Below, in pieces: positions 1-11,530 of a stretch of 64,000 nucleotides of DNA. The stretch comes from Alopecurus myosuroides (lineage: Eukaryota > Streptophyta > Magnoliopsida > Poales > Poaceae). The translations under genes and the position numbers were made by a program. The notes beneath the pieces are model-generated. The model searched no databases, had not been told where the DNA came from, and worked only from the letters and a program-made list of their open reading frames with translations. Every line of letters begins with the position of its first letter. Position 1 is the first letter of the stretch. The stretch spans positions 326,622,941 to 326,686,940 of the forward strand of contig CM054057.1 of NCBI GenBank assembly GCA_028641055.1, read 5' to 3'.

Positions 1-1941
1 AGCGAGCGATCCTCGCGAATCATTTTCGACCAATCAGAGCGCTCTGTTGCCCTCCCCTCCGATCGATCACTTTTCTAATTAAAACAAAATAAAACTGATT
101 TGAATTAAAACTTGTAAAATTCATATCTTGAGTTCTGTTTTTCGAAATTCAATGATTTTGGACGTTTTGAAATCGTCACAATGTGTAGATTAATTTAGGC
201 TATTCAAATTTCAATATTGTAACGTGCACTCATAACTTTTAATCTACAGATCATTTTTAGGTGATCCAAATTGCTATAGTTTTGTTTTGATGTCCTCTAT
301 CCAGTAGAATCATTGGAAAAATTATTTATGCAACTTTGTAACAGAAACTCTATTAATCTTCATATTAGTCTATATTAAAACTCTAATAATGTTAATAATT
401 GAAATTTGATAATTAATTTGTTTTGCATGCATCATAACCATGTTATTAACATCATAGAACATCATTATTAGTAATTCTTGCTAGTTGTGAATTTTGTGCA
501 TTAATTTGATCATTGCATAACATGCATACATGTTTTTATATTGTTATTTTGTTTTCTATGTTATGTTTGTTTTGTATGTTTATGTGTGGCTTGTTTTGCT
601 TGTATTAGATTGTGAAGAGGTGCAAGTCTACCCTTGTTGCTGTTATACTTGGTGTGATTGTTCATCATATTGCCAAGGCAAGTGACACACCATCAAATCC
701 TCCATATTTTTACTATGCATTACTAGTGTTTTTGAGTAGTATGCGTGATAGGGAATTTTACTAAGTTATTATTATGGTATGCAAAATACCAAGCAGTGTG
801 TAGTCATCCTTTAGACTTGTTATTTTGGAGACTTGGTACTTAGTAGATGCTTAGCCTTGCTACAAATTTGTTTTACTCAATGTTGTGGAAATTTTCTAAG
901 TATAAACTTCAATGAATCACCTAGGTGGGTTTGGTATTGCGTGGTTGTCGAAAGTTGAGTGTCTCCTTAGGGATTTTAATCTCCTAAGGGGTTCACTTGA
1001 GGAATGCCACCCAGGAAACAAAGAGATTACCAAGTCCTCTAAATTGTAGCTTTCCATGCAGCCCTTTGACATATGGGCTCTGTCTTGATCAACTAAGTTG
1101 TGAGAGTTCAGGCCATGCTTGACATGAAGATGTAGCATAATTGTAGGTGGAACGGGTCTTGCTGTCTAGGTTGAATTCTTACTTCTGAAAGATCTCGTCT
1201 CAATTCTCTCATTTCCTTAATGCACTCTGTGTGTATAGGACGTTTGTGCTAATTGAAGACAAAGGGTGAAAGTGCACAACCTCTGCAGAGTTAGAAACGA
1301 TGAATCATAGCCGTGTCCCCGGTAATGGACTTCGAGCAGCTGGACATGGATGGACAGAAGAATCGCAATACCTTTTTGAAGAAGTAAAATTTGGCTAAGG
1401 AAATAGTAGTTGTGGTGCGCATGGGTTTGTCCCATGGTGCCAATCTTTGAAGAGAAAACTCTTTTTTCAAAAGTGTTAGGGAAACACTTGCTTTTTGCAA
1501 ATAGCCTAAACTCCACCAAACCAGATATGCATGTAGTTTAGACTTGCCATTTTATATCCACCATAGTGTCATTTACCAGTACATTGTTTGTACTGACCTC
1601 CTTCGGGGGCTACATATTCCAACGTGCAGGAAACTCTAAGGATGAAGTTTGATAAAGTCCTTGGACTCGAGTCTACACCCAACATGTAATGCCGATGGCG
1701 CATGATTTAAGATGGATGCTCATTGCTACCTTTATTCCTGCTGTTTAGAACTATGAGTTTTGCTAGTCTTTCAATACTATGCACTTTGTAATAAAGTTAT
1801 ACTTGGCTATTCTGGATCTTTTGAAATAATTTTGATACTTCTGCAATGATACTTTACATTTTGTTCTGTGGTGCTAGCATTGATCCAGAGACTAGCACTT
1901 AACACAGTAGTTCTTACATTATTAAATGTGAGGGCGCTACA
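1..1941 (+). mobile_element. LARD-type LTR, 3' part (runs off the left edge)
   Basis: The segment is the inverted relative of the long LTRs at 44474-49202 and 51012-55715. Positions 1865-1941 match the reverse complement of 44474-44550 (CTGTGGTGCTAGC, then TTCTTACATTATT, ending GGCGCTACA), and 900-1340 matches the reverse complement of about 45040-45500. The terminal CA is at 1941. The start lies outside the window, so a solo LTR cannot be told from one end of a full element. It abuts Tat-like sequence. No protein-coding capacity is visible; short ORFs here are chance frames. Confidence 0.8.
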
Positions 1942-3678
1942 AATCCCATCGGGAGCACTGCCGTGCACCCGATAAGATCAATACAAAAAGCAATAAAATT
2001 AAGGACGCAACTTGAGTCTGTAACCGACTGTAAATAGTCGATCACAGACTCGAGGGCTACTCCCATCGGGAGCACTGTCGTGCACCCGATGAAAAGAAGA
2101 ACAGTTACTCGAAAGAAATAGAACTTTACCTTGCTATTCGGGGTCGACAAAGGGTCAGACGAACTGGCCGAGACCTCTTTGTTCACTGACGCCCCGACAT
2201 CCAAATGTTGCTCGTGTGCCAAGCTAGGCATCACGTACGCAGAACTGTCGACCGTCCTCGCAAGGCTCGGAGATCGTCGAGGAGGACTTGAAGCTCGAGG
2301 TGGACCCGTGGCTACCCCCTTCTGCTTCACGGTTTGAGCGGAAGACGCGAATTGGTCCCTGCCAATGACCACAAGAATGAGCGAAAGTCAAAAAGAGAGA
2401 ACAAAAAAAGATAACTTCAACTAGCGAGATCACGAAAACTCACTCGTTCTCGTCACATTGGACGGGCGCCACTTGCCCGTCCTCTTCACCGGAGCCGCCG
2501 TGGAAACGCTGGCCGCCTCCTTGCCAGAAGCCGCGGCCGCGCCACGTTTCTTGTCTGGTGCCATTGGTGCTCACTCTCTCGCAGAGGAAGGTGGGCGCGA
2601 TGAAGGAAGAAGAAGATTAATCAAGGCCAGGGAAAGTAACTTTTCCCTAAGACCCACTATTTATACTGCCACTGGGTCATCTAGAACCATTGATTTGCGT
2701 GCGTGGCGCGCATCCCGGCTGCCACGCGTTGAGCCAAAACAAAGAGACGGAGGGCGGTTACTCCGCACGATCCTTAACGCAGGATCGTGCGTAATTACTG
2801 CACGTCCTGCGGAAAAACCGGCGCACGACGGCACGATTCTGGTCAAAAGCTGACACGATGGGCCCTATGTGCCCTGCCCCACAGCACACGTCCCATCGGG
2901 AGCAGGCGAGTGCGCGGTGACGTCATTGCGCACATCATTACACGAAAATTCTTTCATATAGAACCTCGCAACACGAAATTTTCTTTCGTATAGACTCAGA
3001 AGAAAAGCTCACCTCACTCGAGGATTGCAAGGTGAAAACATTCGCACTCAACATTTCCCAAGAACAAAGAGCGGCACTCGCCACGCAGCAGGGAGAAAAT
3101 CATGAGTACGCGGCTCCCGCAAAAACCACAACTCCACATTACGATGTACAAACACATCACTCGAAACAAACCGGGTCGTTCAGCCGTCAAGGCACGACCG
3201 GATGCCGTATTCCTCGAGTACAAAGGTAAGACCCAAGGATATGTCTTGTGGGCCTGGAATCGCACTCAAGCTGCGTCCTCGAGTAAATTTTCCGTGTCAG
3301 CAACACGAAGAAAAATCCTAACGGACGCGCCGGGTGCCCCTTTGAAGGTTAAATTCGACTCCATAAGTCCTCACAGCCCATTCGTAATGATCACCTCGCC
3401 GAGTTCGAGTTGAACGTCTCGAATTCGTGTAGGCCAGAACTGTTTTTGGCCGAGAAGCAATTAATTGGCCCTGATCGTTCGGGAGAGCCAAGCGACTGAG
3501 CCATACCCTTCTACAAAAAAATCCAACACAAGGCGCATTTACCACTCGATACTCGAGTACATCCCACACAGGGTACACGCCCTTCAAATCAAGTATTTGA
3601 CTACTCAGTCGCGAGATCCAAAACAAGCTTTGAGTGCTTACTCGACAATTCTCAGTCGAACAATCACTCGGGAGCTAC
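1942..3678 (+). mobile_element. 3' internal region of a Tat-like Gypsy retrotransposon
   Basis: The sequence between the LARD LTR and the Tat-like LTR carries an antisense ORF near its left end and about 1.1 kb of noncoding DNA before the LTR. A 30-bp phrase built on CCCATCGGGAGCACTG and GTGCACCCGAT occurs twice (1945-1977 and 2063-2092). The arrangement antisense ORF, noncoding DNA, LTR is the same as at 40208-42038 and is known for the 3' end of Tat-lineage elements. The gag-pol part is absent from the window. I see no other gene in 2570-3678. Confidence 0.65.
2132..2564 (-). pseudogene. Antisense extra ORF of Tat-like Gypsy, fragment
   Basis: On the minus strand an ATG at 2564 opens a 44-codon Ala/Lys-rich frame starting MAPDKKRGAA and closing with TGA near 2430. 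A possible intron follows, with a CAG acceptor near 2370 and a second Ser/Pro-rich open stretch to about 2132. Simple splicing at the GTGAGT donor does not keep the frame, so the gene looks decayed or the exon limits differ. Tat-lineage elements are known to carry an additional ORF, often antisense, between pol and the 3' LTR; its function is unknown. The position upstream of an LTR at 3679 fits that. I do not recognise a domain. The exon model is uncertain. Confidence 0.4.
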
Positions 3679-4129
3679 TGACATGGGGATGACTTCCGGA
3701 CCTGTCGGATGGGCCTACCTGGTCTAAGGCCCAACACTAAAGCCCGGCGCAAAGGACTACCGCGTGGCTCTAGAAGGCCCAACAGCGGCCCACACGCAAG
3801 ACTTGCGGGACAAGATGGAAGTTTACACCGACTAGGGCTAGGGTTTGTAACCCTCCGGGTACGGGTTGGGAGAGCCACCCGAGGGGGGGACATCTAATCT
3901 AGACTTTCACCACCATAGCCATAGCTCGAGATCCAATCTCTCGACTTGCACACCACCATTGTAACCAATCTTCATAATTCAAGGATAGACAACCAGGAGT
4001 AAGGGTATTACCTCTACGAGGGTCCCAAACCTGGGTAAATTGTGCCCCATGTTAGCCGTCGTAACCGCCAGCGCCTATTACGTTCCTCCACTTGAAACCC
4101 TACCGGATCATCCGAGGGATTTGTCGACA
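3679..4129 (+). mobile_element. LTR of Tat-like Gypsy element
   Basis: Starts TGACATGGGGATGACT and ends TTTGTCGACA. It shares its start, the phrase CTCTACGAGGGTCCCAAACC and its end with the LTR at 41558-42038, which is followed by a primer site. The internal region to its left has 3'-end features, so this is the 3' LTR of a + strand element. It abuts Athila-like sequence at 4130, so the element probably inserted into that older one. The other LTR and target-site duplication lie outside the window. Confidence 0.75.
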
Positions 4130-5216
4130 TGACTCATCAACACTCTCCAACTAATATAGAAACAAAACAAGAGAGTACTACCATAACTCTACTAGAACTA
4201 ACAACTATGAATAAGACATGCATGAAAAAGGATCTAAAAGGATTTGCAGTAGCTAGAATAAAAACTAAGAATACGAGCAAGTATTCATATAAAAAAGCGG
4301 AGCGTGTCTCTCTCCCACACAAGAATGTTGGGTTCCAACTAAGTTTATTGCGGCAAGGAAAACAAAATAAAAAACAGATGCTCCAAGTAAAGTGCATATG
4401 ACGTGACCGAATAAAAATATAGTTTCATTAGAAGTGATCTGATAAGTTGCTGATGAAGAAGGGGATGCCTTGGGCATCCCCAAGCTTAGATGCTTGAGTC
4501 TTATTGGAATTTGCTGGGATTAACCATGGGGGCATCCCCAAGCTTTAGTTTTTCACTCTTCTTGATCATACTATATCATCCTCTTCTCTTGACCCTTAAA
4601 ATTTTCCTTCACACGAAACTCAATGTAATTCGCATTAGAGGGTTAGTGCACAATAAAAAATTCACATGTTCTCCATGAACACGATCATTATTAATACTTT
4701 TTAAACATTATCTAGAACCACTTATGTTTTGTGGAGCAAAGGAATCCACTCGACACAGTAAAAGAGAGAATATAAGTAAAAAGGCAGAATCTGTCAAAAC
4801 CAGAACAGTCTGTAAAGACGATTTTTTCGGGGCATTTACGTTGCTCAAATCGAAAAACGCAAAGCTAGAAAAAGTTTCTTAATTAGCTAGGGAAGAAGCA
4901 CAAAAATTTGCAGGTCATTTGATCGTTTTGTGAATTTACACATATTTAACTGTGGACAGCAGAAATCTGTTTCCTATGCAGAAATCCAAATCTAACCTCA
5001 ACTTTCACTAGAGACTTTACTTGGCACAACAAATACGAGAAAATAAAGATACAAAGGAGTTGCTACAAAAGTAAACAACACCTTGACTCAAATAAAACAG
5101 AGAAAAACAAAGCAAAAATAAAACATGGATTATCTTCCAAGAAGTGTTTTTCTTTAAGGCCTTTTAGATATGCATGATATTTTGAGAAGATGCTCACATG
5201 AGAAATATGAATTGAA

Positions 5217-6030
5217 TCAAAAGAGAGCATCAAGAAGAAAATATAAAATAAATTTAAGTCTAACCCACTTCCTATGAAAAATAATCTTGTAGAAAAACAA
5301 TTCATGAAAGCACAAAGTAAGAAGCATAGGAAAGCAAAACAAGTGCAACTTCAAAAATTTCAACATAAAGAGGGGAAAACTTAATATTGTTGAGATACAT
5401 AGAACCATGTTTCCCCATTTCATAATAACTTTCAGTAGCATCATGAATGAAGTTAACAATATAACTATCACATAAAACATTCTTATCATGAGCCACATGC
5501 ATGAAAGAATTAATACTCTCCACATAAACATAGTCATTCTCATTAATAGTAGTAAGAGCAAATTCAACAAAATAGCTATCATTATTATTCTCATCACCAT
5601 AATCATCAAATATAGGAGGCATATTAACATAACTATTTCTCCTCAATAGTAGGTGGACTATGTTCATCATTGTAAACATCTTATATAGAAGGCATATCAT
5701 GACCACAATAAAATTTATCATCAATAGTAGGTGTACTAGAATACTACAATCATTATAATCATCATATATTGGAGGCAAAGTATCATCAAAGTAAATTTAT
5801 TCATCTGTGCTTGGGGGACTAAAAATATCATTTTCATAAAAAGTAGCTTCCCCAAGCTTAGACTTTTCCATAGCATTAGCAATAATGGTGTTCAAAGAAT
5901 TCATACTAGTAACATTGCTACTAGCATGTAAATAAAGCTCCATAGGTTTTTCAATTCCCTCTTCAAACACTTCATGTCCTAATTAAAGATAGAGATTATA
6001 AAGCTCTCTCATATTTTTGTTGTTTTCCAT
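5217..6030 (-). pseudogene. Leading ORF of Athila-like element, decayed
   Basis: The minus-strand reading starts at ATG 6030 with MENNKNMRELY, the usual opening of the first ORF in Sabrina-like Triticeae elements. It continues through a block with MEKSKLGEA, then LPPIYDDYND and finally a hydrophobic stretch near 5220-5330. At least two in-frame stops and frame changes break it; the first stop is only about 16 codons in. The open pieces are two overlapping frames at 5302-5778 and 5217-5630. It lies just inside the primer site, so it precedes where gag would be. Function is unknown; it is a dead transposon gene, not a host gene. Confidence 0.6.
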
Positions 6031-6175
6031 TAATCCTAACTAGTAAAAATAAGAAACAAGTAAAAATAAGCCTAACTAGTGAAAATAAAAACAAGAAACA
6101 AAAAGATATAATTGCAGAATCTAAAGGATATAACTTCGAGCACTCACACAGGATGTGAGTACCTTTTACCTTACC

Positions 6176-6193
6176 TCCCCGGCAACGGCGCTA
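6176..6193 (-). other. Primer-binding site, tRNA-Asp type
   Basis: The + strand reads TCCCCGGCAACGGCGCTA, matching the 3' end of plant tRNA-Asp (TCCCCGGCAACGGCGCCA) in 17 of 18 positions. It sits 13 nt inside the LTR end at 6207. This fixes the element on the minus strand with 6207-7614 as its 5' LTR. It is a primer site, not a tRNA gene: there is no upstream tRNA body. Confidence 0.85.
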
Positions 6194-6206
6194 GAAAAGA
6201 GCTTGA

Positions 6207-7614
6207 TGTCTACGCACGCTTCTATTCTTATAGACAGTGTTGGGCCTCCAAGTGCAGAGGTTTGTAGAACAGCATCAAGTTTCCCTTAACTGGATCACCC
6301 AAGGTTTATCGAACTCAGGGAGGAAGAGGTCAAAGGTATCCCTCTCAAGCAACCCTGCAATTATGATACAACAAGTCTCTTGTGTCCCCAACACACCTAA
6401 TACAATTGTCAGTTGTATAGGTGCACTAGATCGGTGAAGAGATAGTGAAATACAAGTAATATGGATGATTATAACTGACAATAGCAATCTGAAATAAAAA
6501 TGACAGCAAGCAAACATGTAGCAGAACTGATTGTAAACGGTGTTTCAATGCTTAGAAACAAGGCCTAGGGATCATACTTTCACTAGTGAACACTCTCAAC
6601 AATAATAACATAATTGAATGCATAAATATCATCTCTTCACTATACTACTCTAAACCACTCTTCGGTCGGATAACAAACACCAATCGTTGCGTATGGCTAT
6701 AAGAGCACTCCTTAGAGTTCGCATTTCCCCATCCAGGTAACCCCCCACGCTATCATCATGAGACCTAGATGGTTCCAAACAAACACCACAATTTTATAGG
6801 GTCATCCAACACAAAATATAAATATCATGCTAAACCACACAGTGCACACACTGTCACCATTACACCGTGATCAAAGTGTCTACGGAGATCTCATAACAAA
6901 ACCGCTTGAGTAGCATAACAGATGAAGAGTAACATCTACTTATTCAACTAGATTACAAAGCTCATGATCACATAAATATCACACCATGAGAGAGAGAGAG
7001 GGAGAGAGAGAGAGAGAGATGAAATACATAGCTACCAGTAGAGCTCTCAGCCCGGGGGAGAAATACTCCCTCATTATCACAGGGAGACATCAACGGCGAT
7101 GAAGATGGCGTTGGAGTCGATGGAGATGGCTCCGGGGGCACTTCCCCGTCTCGGCAGGGTGCCGAAACAGAGGTTTCTGTCCCCCGAAACCTTTCGGCGG
7201 CGGCGGCGGAGCTATGGAAATTTTCGTGGATAGAGACCGATTATTTTAGGGTTTATGCGTTGGGGGGGATATATAGGCGAAAGGACGATGTCGGTGGGCA
7301 GCCAGGGGGCCCACACCACCCCTGGGCACGTCCAGAGTGGGAACCGCGCCCCCCTATGGTGTGGCTCCTCTGTGGCCCTGCTCTGGGAATTCTAAGACTC
7401 TCGGTTTTTGTTTCGTCCAATTCCGAGAATATTTCGAGAACAACTTTTCTGAAACCAAAAACAGCAGAAAACAAGAACATGCTCTGTGACATCTTGTCAA
7501 TAGGTTAGTCTCAGAAAATCCATAAAAATGACATAATGTGTATAAGAAACATGTAGCATATGGCAAGAAAAAACATGGAACATCAAAAATTATGGATACG
7601 TTTGAGACGTATCA
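6207..7614 (-). mobile_element. 5' LTR of Athila-like Gypsy element
   Basis: A 1408-bp LTR: on the minus strand it starts TGATACGTCTCAAACGTATC and ends GTAGACA, next to the primer site. The terminal sequence resembles Triticeae Sabrina/WHAM LTRs. A purine dinucleotide run lies inside it. No second LTR of this copy is present in the window, since the element is truncated at 4130. Confidence 0.8.
6988..7019. repeat. (GA)n microsatellite
   Basis: About 32 bp of nearly pure GA/AG repeat with one interruption (GGG), inside the LTR. Such tracts are common in this LTR group. Confidence 0.9.
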
Positions 7615-8561
7615 ACAACTCAGACAAAACCGAGAAAAGTACTAATAGAGAAAATACAATGATTTTGCTAATTCTCTGCCACTTGATTTTTTTTATTATT
7701 CGACAACGAGAACGATCAATACAATATTAATACGACTTTGATTTACAACTATGTTTGGAATCATGCTAGTCCAATTTGTGAGTGTCCTAGATAATTTTGT
7801 TGGGTCTTGTGCGCTCACATGAATACCATCTTTTTCTTGAAGTTACAACGGAGAATGTTCTATTTGACATGATTAGATTCAGTATACCATGGTGTTCTAA
7901 TCTCATAATTCGATTTTGGATCCTATGTTTACTAACATATTGATAACAAAACATAAATAAGAGTGTCCCTAATTTATTAAAAGTTTGTACTTATAAATGC
8001 TACGACATGATGAAACTATGTAGACGGCTTGGCCAAAACCGAGACAACTACTAGTAGAGAAAAAACAATGATTTTTCTAATCCTCCGCCGCTTGAGAATT
8101 ATAGTTTCTCGGTCAACACCGAGAACCGTCAATACCATATTAGGAATTTTGGCAGAATTCATATTTTATTTTACTCGGGAAACCAACACTATTTCAAGGG
8201 AGCAATTTACCGCAACACACAACCAATATTTAGATCTGCATGAGCGATTTGTAGAACTGGTTGAAAAATAGAATTTTATCAGTCGACTAAGATAACTATA
8301 CTACATTGATTTCACTAGACGAGAAATTATTTCAACACGAGGAATATGTTTTTTTTAAGTTTTGTAGCTAAAAAAGGCTAAGACATGGAAACTCCCGAAA
8401 ACAAATAGCTCCGCATAATTTTGAGTTTTACTTTGGATATGGGCTCAATCATTTTCCTTTTTTTCTAAATGTATGGACTTGAATTTCAGATGAAATTTTA
8501 CATTAGGTGTGCCAGTGCTGTAATGGATCTTTTTACCACTATTTGTACTGTTGTAGTAGTG
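7615..8561. mobile_element. Probable CACTA transposon end (fragment)
   Basis: Two diverged direct copies of about 120 bp lie at 7617-7735 and 8024-8145, sharing AAAACCGAGA, ACAATGATTTT and CGAGAACC-type phrases. The stretch ends at 8551-8561 with TTGTAGTAGTG, whose reverse complement CACTACTACAA is a typical CACTA terminus. Subterminal repeats are normal in CACTA ends. The left end is missing, cut by the Athila-like LTR. A short open frame at 8029-8271 has no recognisable domain. Assignment rests on one terminus. Confidence 0.4.
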
Positions 8562-9072
8562 GGGTGATGTGTGCTGGCCGGCAAGGAGACGTGTTGTGCT
8601 CCATGCCCTACGTGGGTAAAAGTTACCGCTCCACCATTTTGTCCTACAGGTGCAAGCTAGCGTAATTTGTTCCGTTTACAGTTGGCGTCGTGGGTGTCTG
8701 GGTTTGCGATCGTCACAGTCCAAGTTCGTTGCAGAGAGGGTCTACAGAGAGAGAAAGAGAGGACAGTGCATTGCAGTGCAGGTGGCTGTGAGACGCTGAC
8801 GTCGTGAAGCAAGCAGTGCAAGCAACGAATATAATCGTCGCAGGCACGCACAGGAGCCACTGCTACAGAGATCGAACTCACTCACTCACGACTGCACGAC
8901 TCGTCCTTGTCGACCGCTCATTCGCCCAACAGCTGCCTCCCTATTGTGTACGTCCGTATAAACCAGATTAGTGTCTAGCCGGCCGCCACCTCCGCCATGG
9001 TATGGTTGCCTCTGCCTCTGTTTTCTCTGTCCTGCCTCTGCCTTGTGTCGTCGGATTGGATTGGATGGCGTC
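8562..9072. other. Unassigned DNA before the KH fragment
   Basis: Moderately GC-rich DNA with no convincing long ORF. It might be the former 5' flank and leader of the KH-gene fragment that follows, since its composition differs from the AT-rich DNA on the left. I see no TATA box or terminal repeat I would defend. Confidence 0.4.
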
Positions 9073-9183
9073 GGTGACCGCAGCTGGTACTTGTCGGAGC
9101 TGTTGCAAGAGCACCAGAAGCTGGTGCCGTTCACGCAGGTGCTTCCAGTCTGCAGCAAGCTGCTGAGCCAAGATGAGACCCTC
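9073..9183 (+). pseudogene. First-exon fragment of a KH/STAR (Quaking-like) RNA-binding protein gene
   Basis: The + frame from 9073 reads GDRSWYLSELLQEHQKL then VPFTQVLPVCSKLLSQD. This is the conserved N-terminal block of plant KH-domain STAR proteins (typically YLxELLxEHQKLGPFxQVLPxCxRLLNQEI), which ends near an exon border. These proteins bind RNA and act in mRNA processing. No KH domain follows within the next kilobase, and the two nearest ATGs upstream (8997 and 9064) are in other frames. The reading continues only to a stop at 9216. It is therefore a captured or abandoned exon fragment, not a working gene. The match is from memory of the family and was not searched. Confidence 0.6.
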
Positions 9184-9216
9184 GGTTCTCTTCTTCCTAG
9201 TCCTCAGGACCAGTAG

Positions 9217-9850
9217 CCTGCCGCGCCGCCGCAGGCTAGTCCCAAGATGAGCCAAGATGACGGACTTTCCTGAACTCGCGCCCGCGCCCTCCGAGTAGCT
9301 TCACGGCTGGAGAGCTCGACGTGGAGTAGCTCGGGTCGCCATCTCCGCAATCTAGCAGCCAGGGAGGGGAGAGACGAAAATGGGGGTTGGGTTTGGTCTT
9401 CTGGGGAGAAGAACCCGCCACCGTGTCACCCAGTCGCAGCTGCGTCGTCCAGGCGAGGTCGACGGTGCCCCGCGCCACCGCCGCAGGTGAACTTTAGCGC
9501 TGCCCAGCTGCTTGCGCGCCAGATGAGTGGAGAGAGGGGTCGGGCCCTTGGCCGTTTTACAAGCAGAGAGGAGCACCGCATCGAGTGTCGGGGCGCTGCC
9601 CTCTCCTGCACTACGCCTTTTACTTCGGCGCTGCATAAAGCCCACCGCGTCGGATGCATCGGCGCTGCCCTAGCGAGGACCGCGCCGCCGTCGTGGGCGC
9701 TATGCAAAAGGGTTAGAAACGAAATTTGTTTACATTTCAGTTTATTTTTTACTAAAGTTTGTCTTCAAGGTTATTTTTGTGATTTTTCACGTGTGCGTTT
9801 GGTAGCCTGCTGCTATCGCTCCGGGTCTGCCCTGGAGCATATGGCTCTTA
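9217..9850. other. GC-rich spacer, no gene recognised
   Basis: Several overlapping open frames exist on both strands because the DNA is GC-rich, but none shows a domain, codon bias or conserved motif I can name. A phrase around TCGGCGCTGCCCTAGCG (9660-9677) and TCGGGGCGCTGCCCTC (9587-9602) is a loose local repeat. Confidence 0.4.
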
Positions 9851-11527
9851 GGACATCTCCTACGGGGCTGCTGAAATCCGGACCAATGTCCGTTGTGTCT
9901 ATTTGAGCAGCCGTTCGGGACCATGTCCGGCCAGTTTTGGCCACTGTCCCCTACGGGGCTGTTCAAATGGTGGCCACAGTTCAAATTGCAACATACAAAA
10001 ATACCAAGATGCCCTAAATATATAGCAAAAGAATATTGGCACATGCAAAAAGAGGCTACGGTTCGGCCATATCGGCCACGGTTCAGGCCATGCCGGCCAC
10101 GGTTTGGGCAAGGTTCAGGGCAGCCAGGTGAGGCCATGCCAGCCTAGGGTCAGGATGTACAAAAGCGAAGCCGGCCACGGTTCAGGCCGCGCCGGCCACG
10201 GTCGAGGCCATGGCGATCACCCCCTCGCCCTCCATGTACCGCTGCTGCTTCTTCTCGTAGTAGACCTTCTTCCTCGGGGTGAGACGACTCAGGTCCATGG
10301 CCATGATCTGTGCCTCTTGGGCGGCCAGAGCGAGCTCGACCTCCTTCCTCTTGTTCTCGGCCTCCATGGCCCTGGTCGCGGCTTCCATGGCCCTTGTCTT
10401 CGCGTTCTCCTCCTCTATCTCAAGCTTCTTCGTTTGCACGATGAAGTAGTTCTTCGTCACCTTCTCTCGCTCCCGGCGCTTCTTCTCGTCCTCCTCGTAC
10501 AGCTCGGTGGCCTCGACTTCCTCGTACTCCTCGTACAGCTCGTCCCCCGCATGGACGCAGCTCGCCTGACCATCCTCGTTGATCATGTTGGCCATGAACC
10601 CCTCGCCGTCCTCCCTGGTCAGGTCCGTCGCCTGCGTTTCCATGTCCTGCATTTCGTCGAACAGGTTGCATGGCACCGGGAGGACGGTGGCCGCCTTTGC
10701 TCAACGGGGCAGTCGACATGCCGTAAACGGGCGCCGTGTTCAGGTCGATCGAGACCCTGGTTCGGCCGGCGGTGAGTCCTCCATGTCGACCGAGAAGAAG
10801 GGCGGCGGCGGCGGGTCACGGCCGGCAGGTACTCGTAGGCCGGCGCGGGCGATTCCGTCCTTGGGCGCGCGTCGAGGAGGGCGCTCCGCGGCCGGACCGC
10901 TGAGGCGTTCGAGCTGCATGCCTGTGCCGGAGCCACGTTCATGGTGGGCGGCGGATGCATGCCCAACATGATCATGGTGGCCTGCGAATACAGCCTGGGC
11001 GATCCTTGTCCGCTCTTCCTCCATTGCCGGCAGCGACGCCTTCTCTTCCTTCGCCCTCCTCCTCCGGTCCGCTCTCTTCGCCGACTCCTCCTTCGTACGC
11101 GCCTCGCGAGCGCGTCCTTGGGCTTCTTCGGCTTCGGCTTCTGCGGCGGGGCGGTGGCTAGGGCCGTCGCCGGACGGGCCGGGGCGAGTAGGTCACTGGC
11201 GATGGTGACGGCGGCGGTAGCGGCAGCTGCTGCTGCGTCGGCCATGGCTAGGGCAGTGGAGCAACGGGGGCGGATGGGGCTGGAAGAGGAAAGGGCAAAA
11301 TGTGTGGCACTTTTTGTGGGCCACGGCGGGGTTTGTGGACACATATTGTTGTCCCGAGTTGTCCGGACACCGCTCAAAACTAGACCAAATTTGGTCTGGA
11401 TTTGAGCATCCGGGGACAAAAAACGGACCGTGGTCCGTATGAGCAGCGCCGCAGGGGCCTGGTTTCGGCCCAGCCTGCTCAAAACGGACCGGTCCGGGGC
11501 AAATGAGCAGCCCCGTAGGAGATGTCC
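9851..11527 (-). mobile_element. Harbinger-type DNA transposon A1 (ORF1 only)
   Basis: Ends are inverted: GGACATCTCCTACGGGGCTG at 9851 and its reverse complement ending GGAGATGTCC at 11527. TTA lies on both sides (9848-9850, 11528-11530), the 3-bp target duplication typical of PIF/Harbinger. The cargo is a minus-strand ORF1-like gene. No transposase frame is visible in 1.68 kb, so it is non-autonomous. Confidence 0.8.
10182..11245 (-). pseudogene. Harbinger ORF1-like protein with NAM-associated C-terminal domain, frameshifted
   Basis: On the minus strand an ATG at 11245 opens an Ala-rich N-terminus (MADAAAAAATAA) leading to a basic KPKPKKPKDALA stretch. The frame then shifts at least twice before the well-kept C-terminal part, open from 10676 to 10182. 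That part has an acidic linker, then KKRREREKVTKNYFIVQTKK, LEIEEENAKTRAME and LTPRKKVYYEKKQQRYM. This is the no-apical-meristem-associated C-terminal domain found in plant Harbinger ORF1-type proteins, predicted to be a long charged coiled coil. ORF1 proteins are partners of the transposase in mobilisation. The sister copy is at 11823-12465 on the opposite strand. Frameshifts make this copy non-functional as it stands. Confidence 0.65.
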
Positions 11528-11530
11528 TTA

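Larger units (their letters stand above)
4130..6206 (-). mobile_element. Internal region of Athila-like Gypsy element (minus), truncated
   Basis: Read on the minus strand this follows the LTR at 6207-7614: primer site, a decayed leading ORF, then AT-rich noncoding DNA cut off at 4130 by the Tat-like LTR. Positions about 4530-5090 are clearly related to 43258-43800, the 3' part of the second Athila-like element (shared phrases ATTCGCATTAGAGGGTTAG and TTGACCCTT). No gag, protease or reverse transcriptase is visible. Many Triticeae Athila-type elements (Sabrina/WHAM group) look like this; the family name is by resemblance. Confidence 0.7.

Noticed and set aside
1914..2372. Minus ORF of 152 residues as one protein
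   Set aside because: Its C-terminal part reads through the repeated CCCATCGGGAGC noncoding phrase and likely intron sequence; only the Ser/Pro-rich part is kept as a possible exon.
6176..6193. tRNA-Asp gene
   Set aside because: Only the 3' acceptor-end complement is present, next to an LTR: it is a primer-binding site. The same holds for 20644-20661.
9217..9850. Several 80-140 residue ORFs on both strands
   Set aside because: They overlap one another in GC-rich DNA, use non-ATG or poor starts and show no motif.
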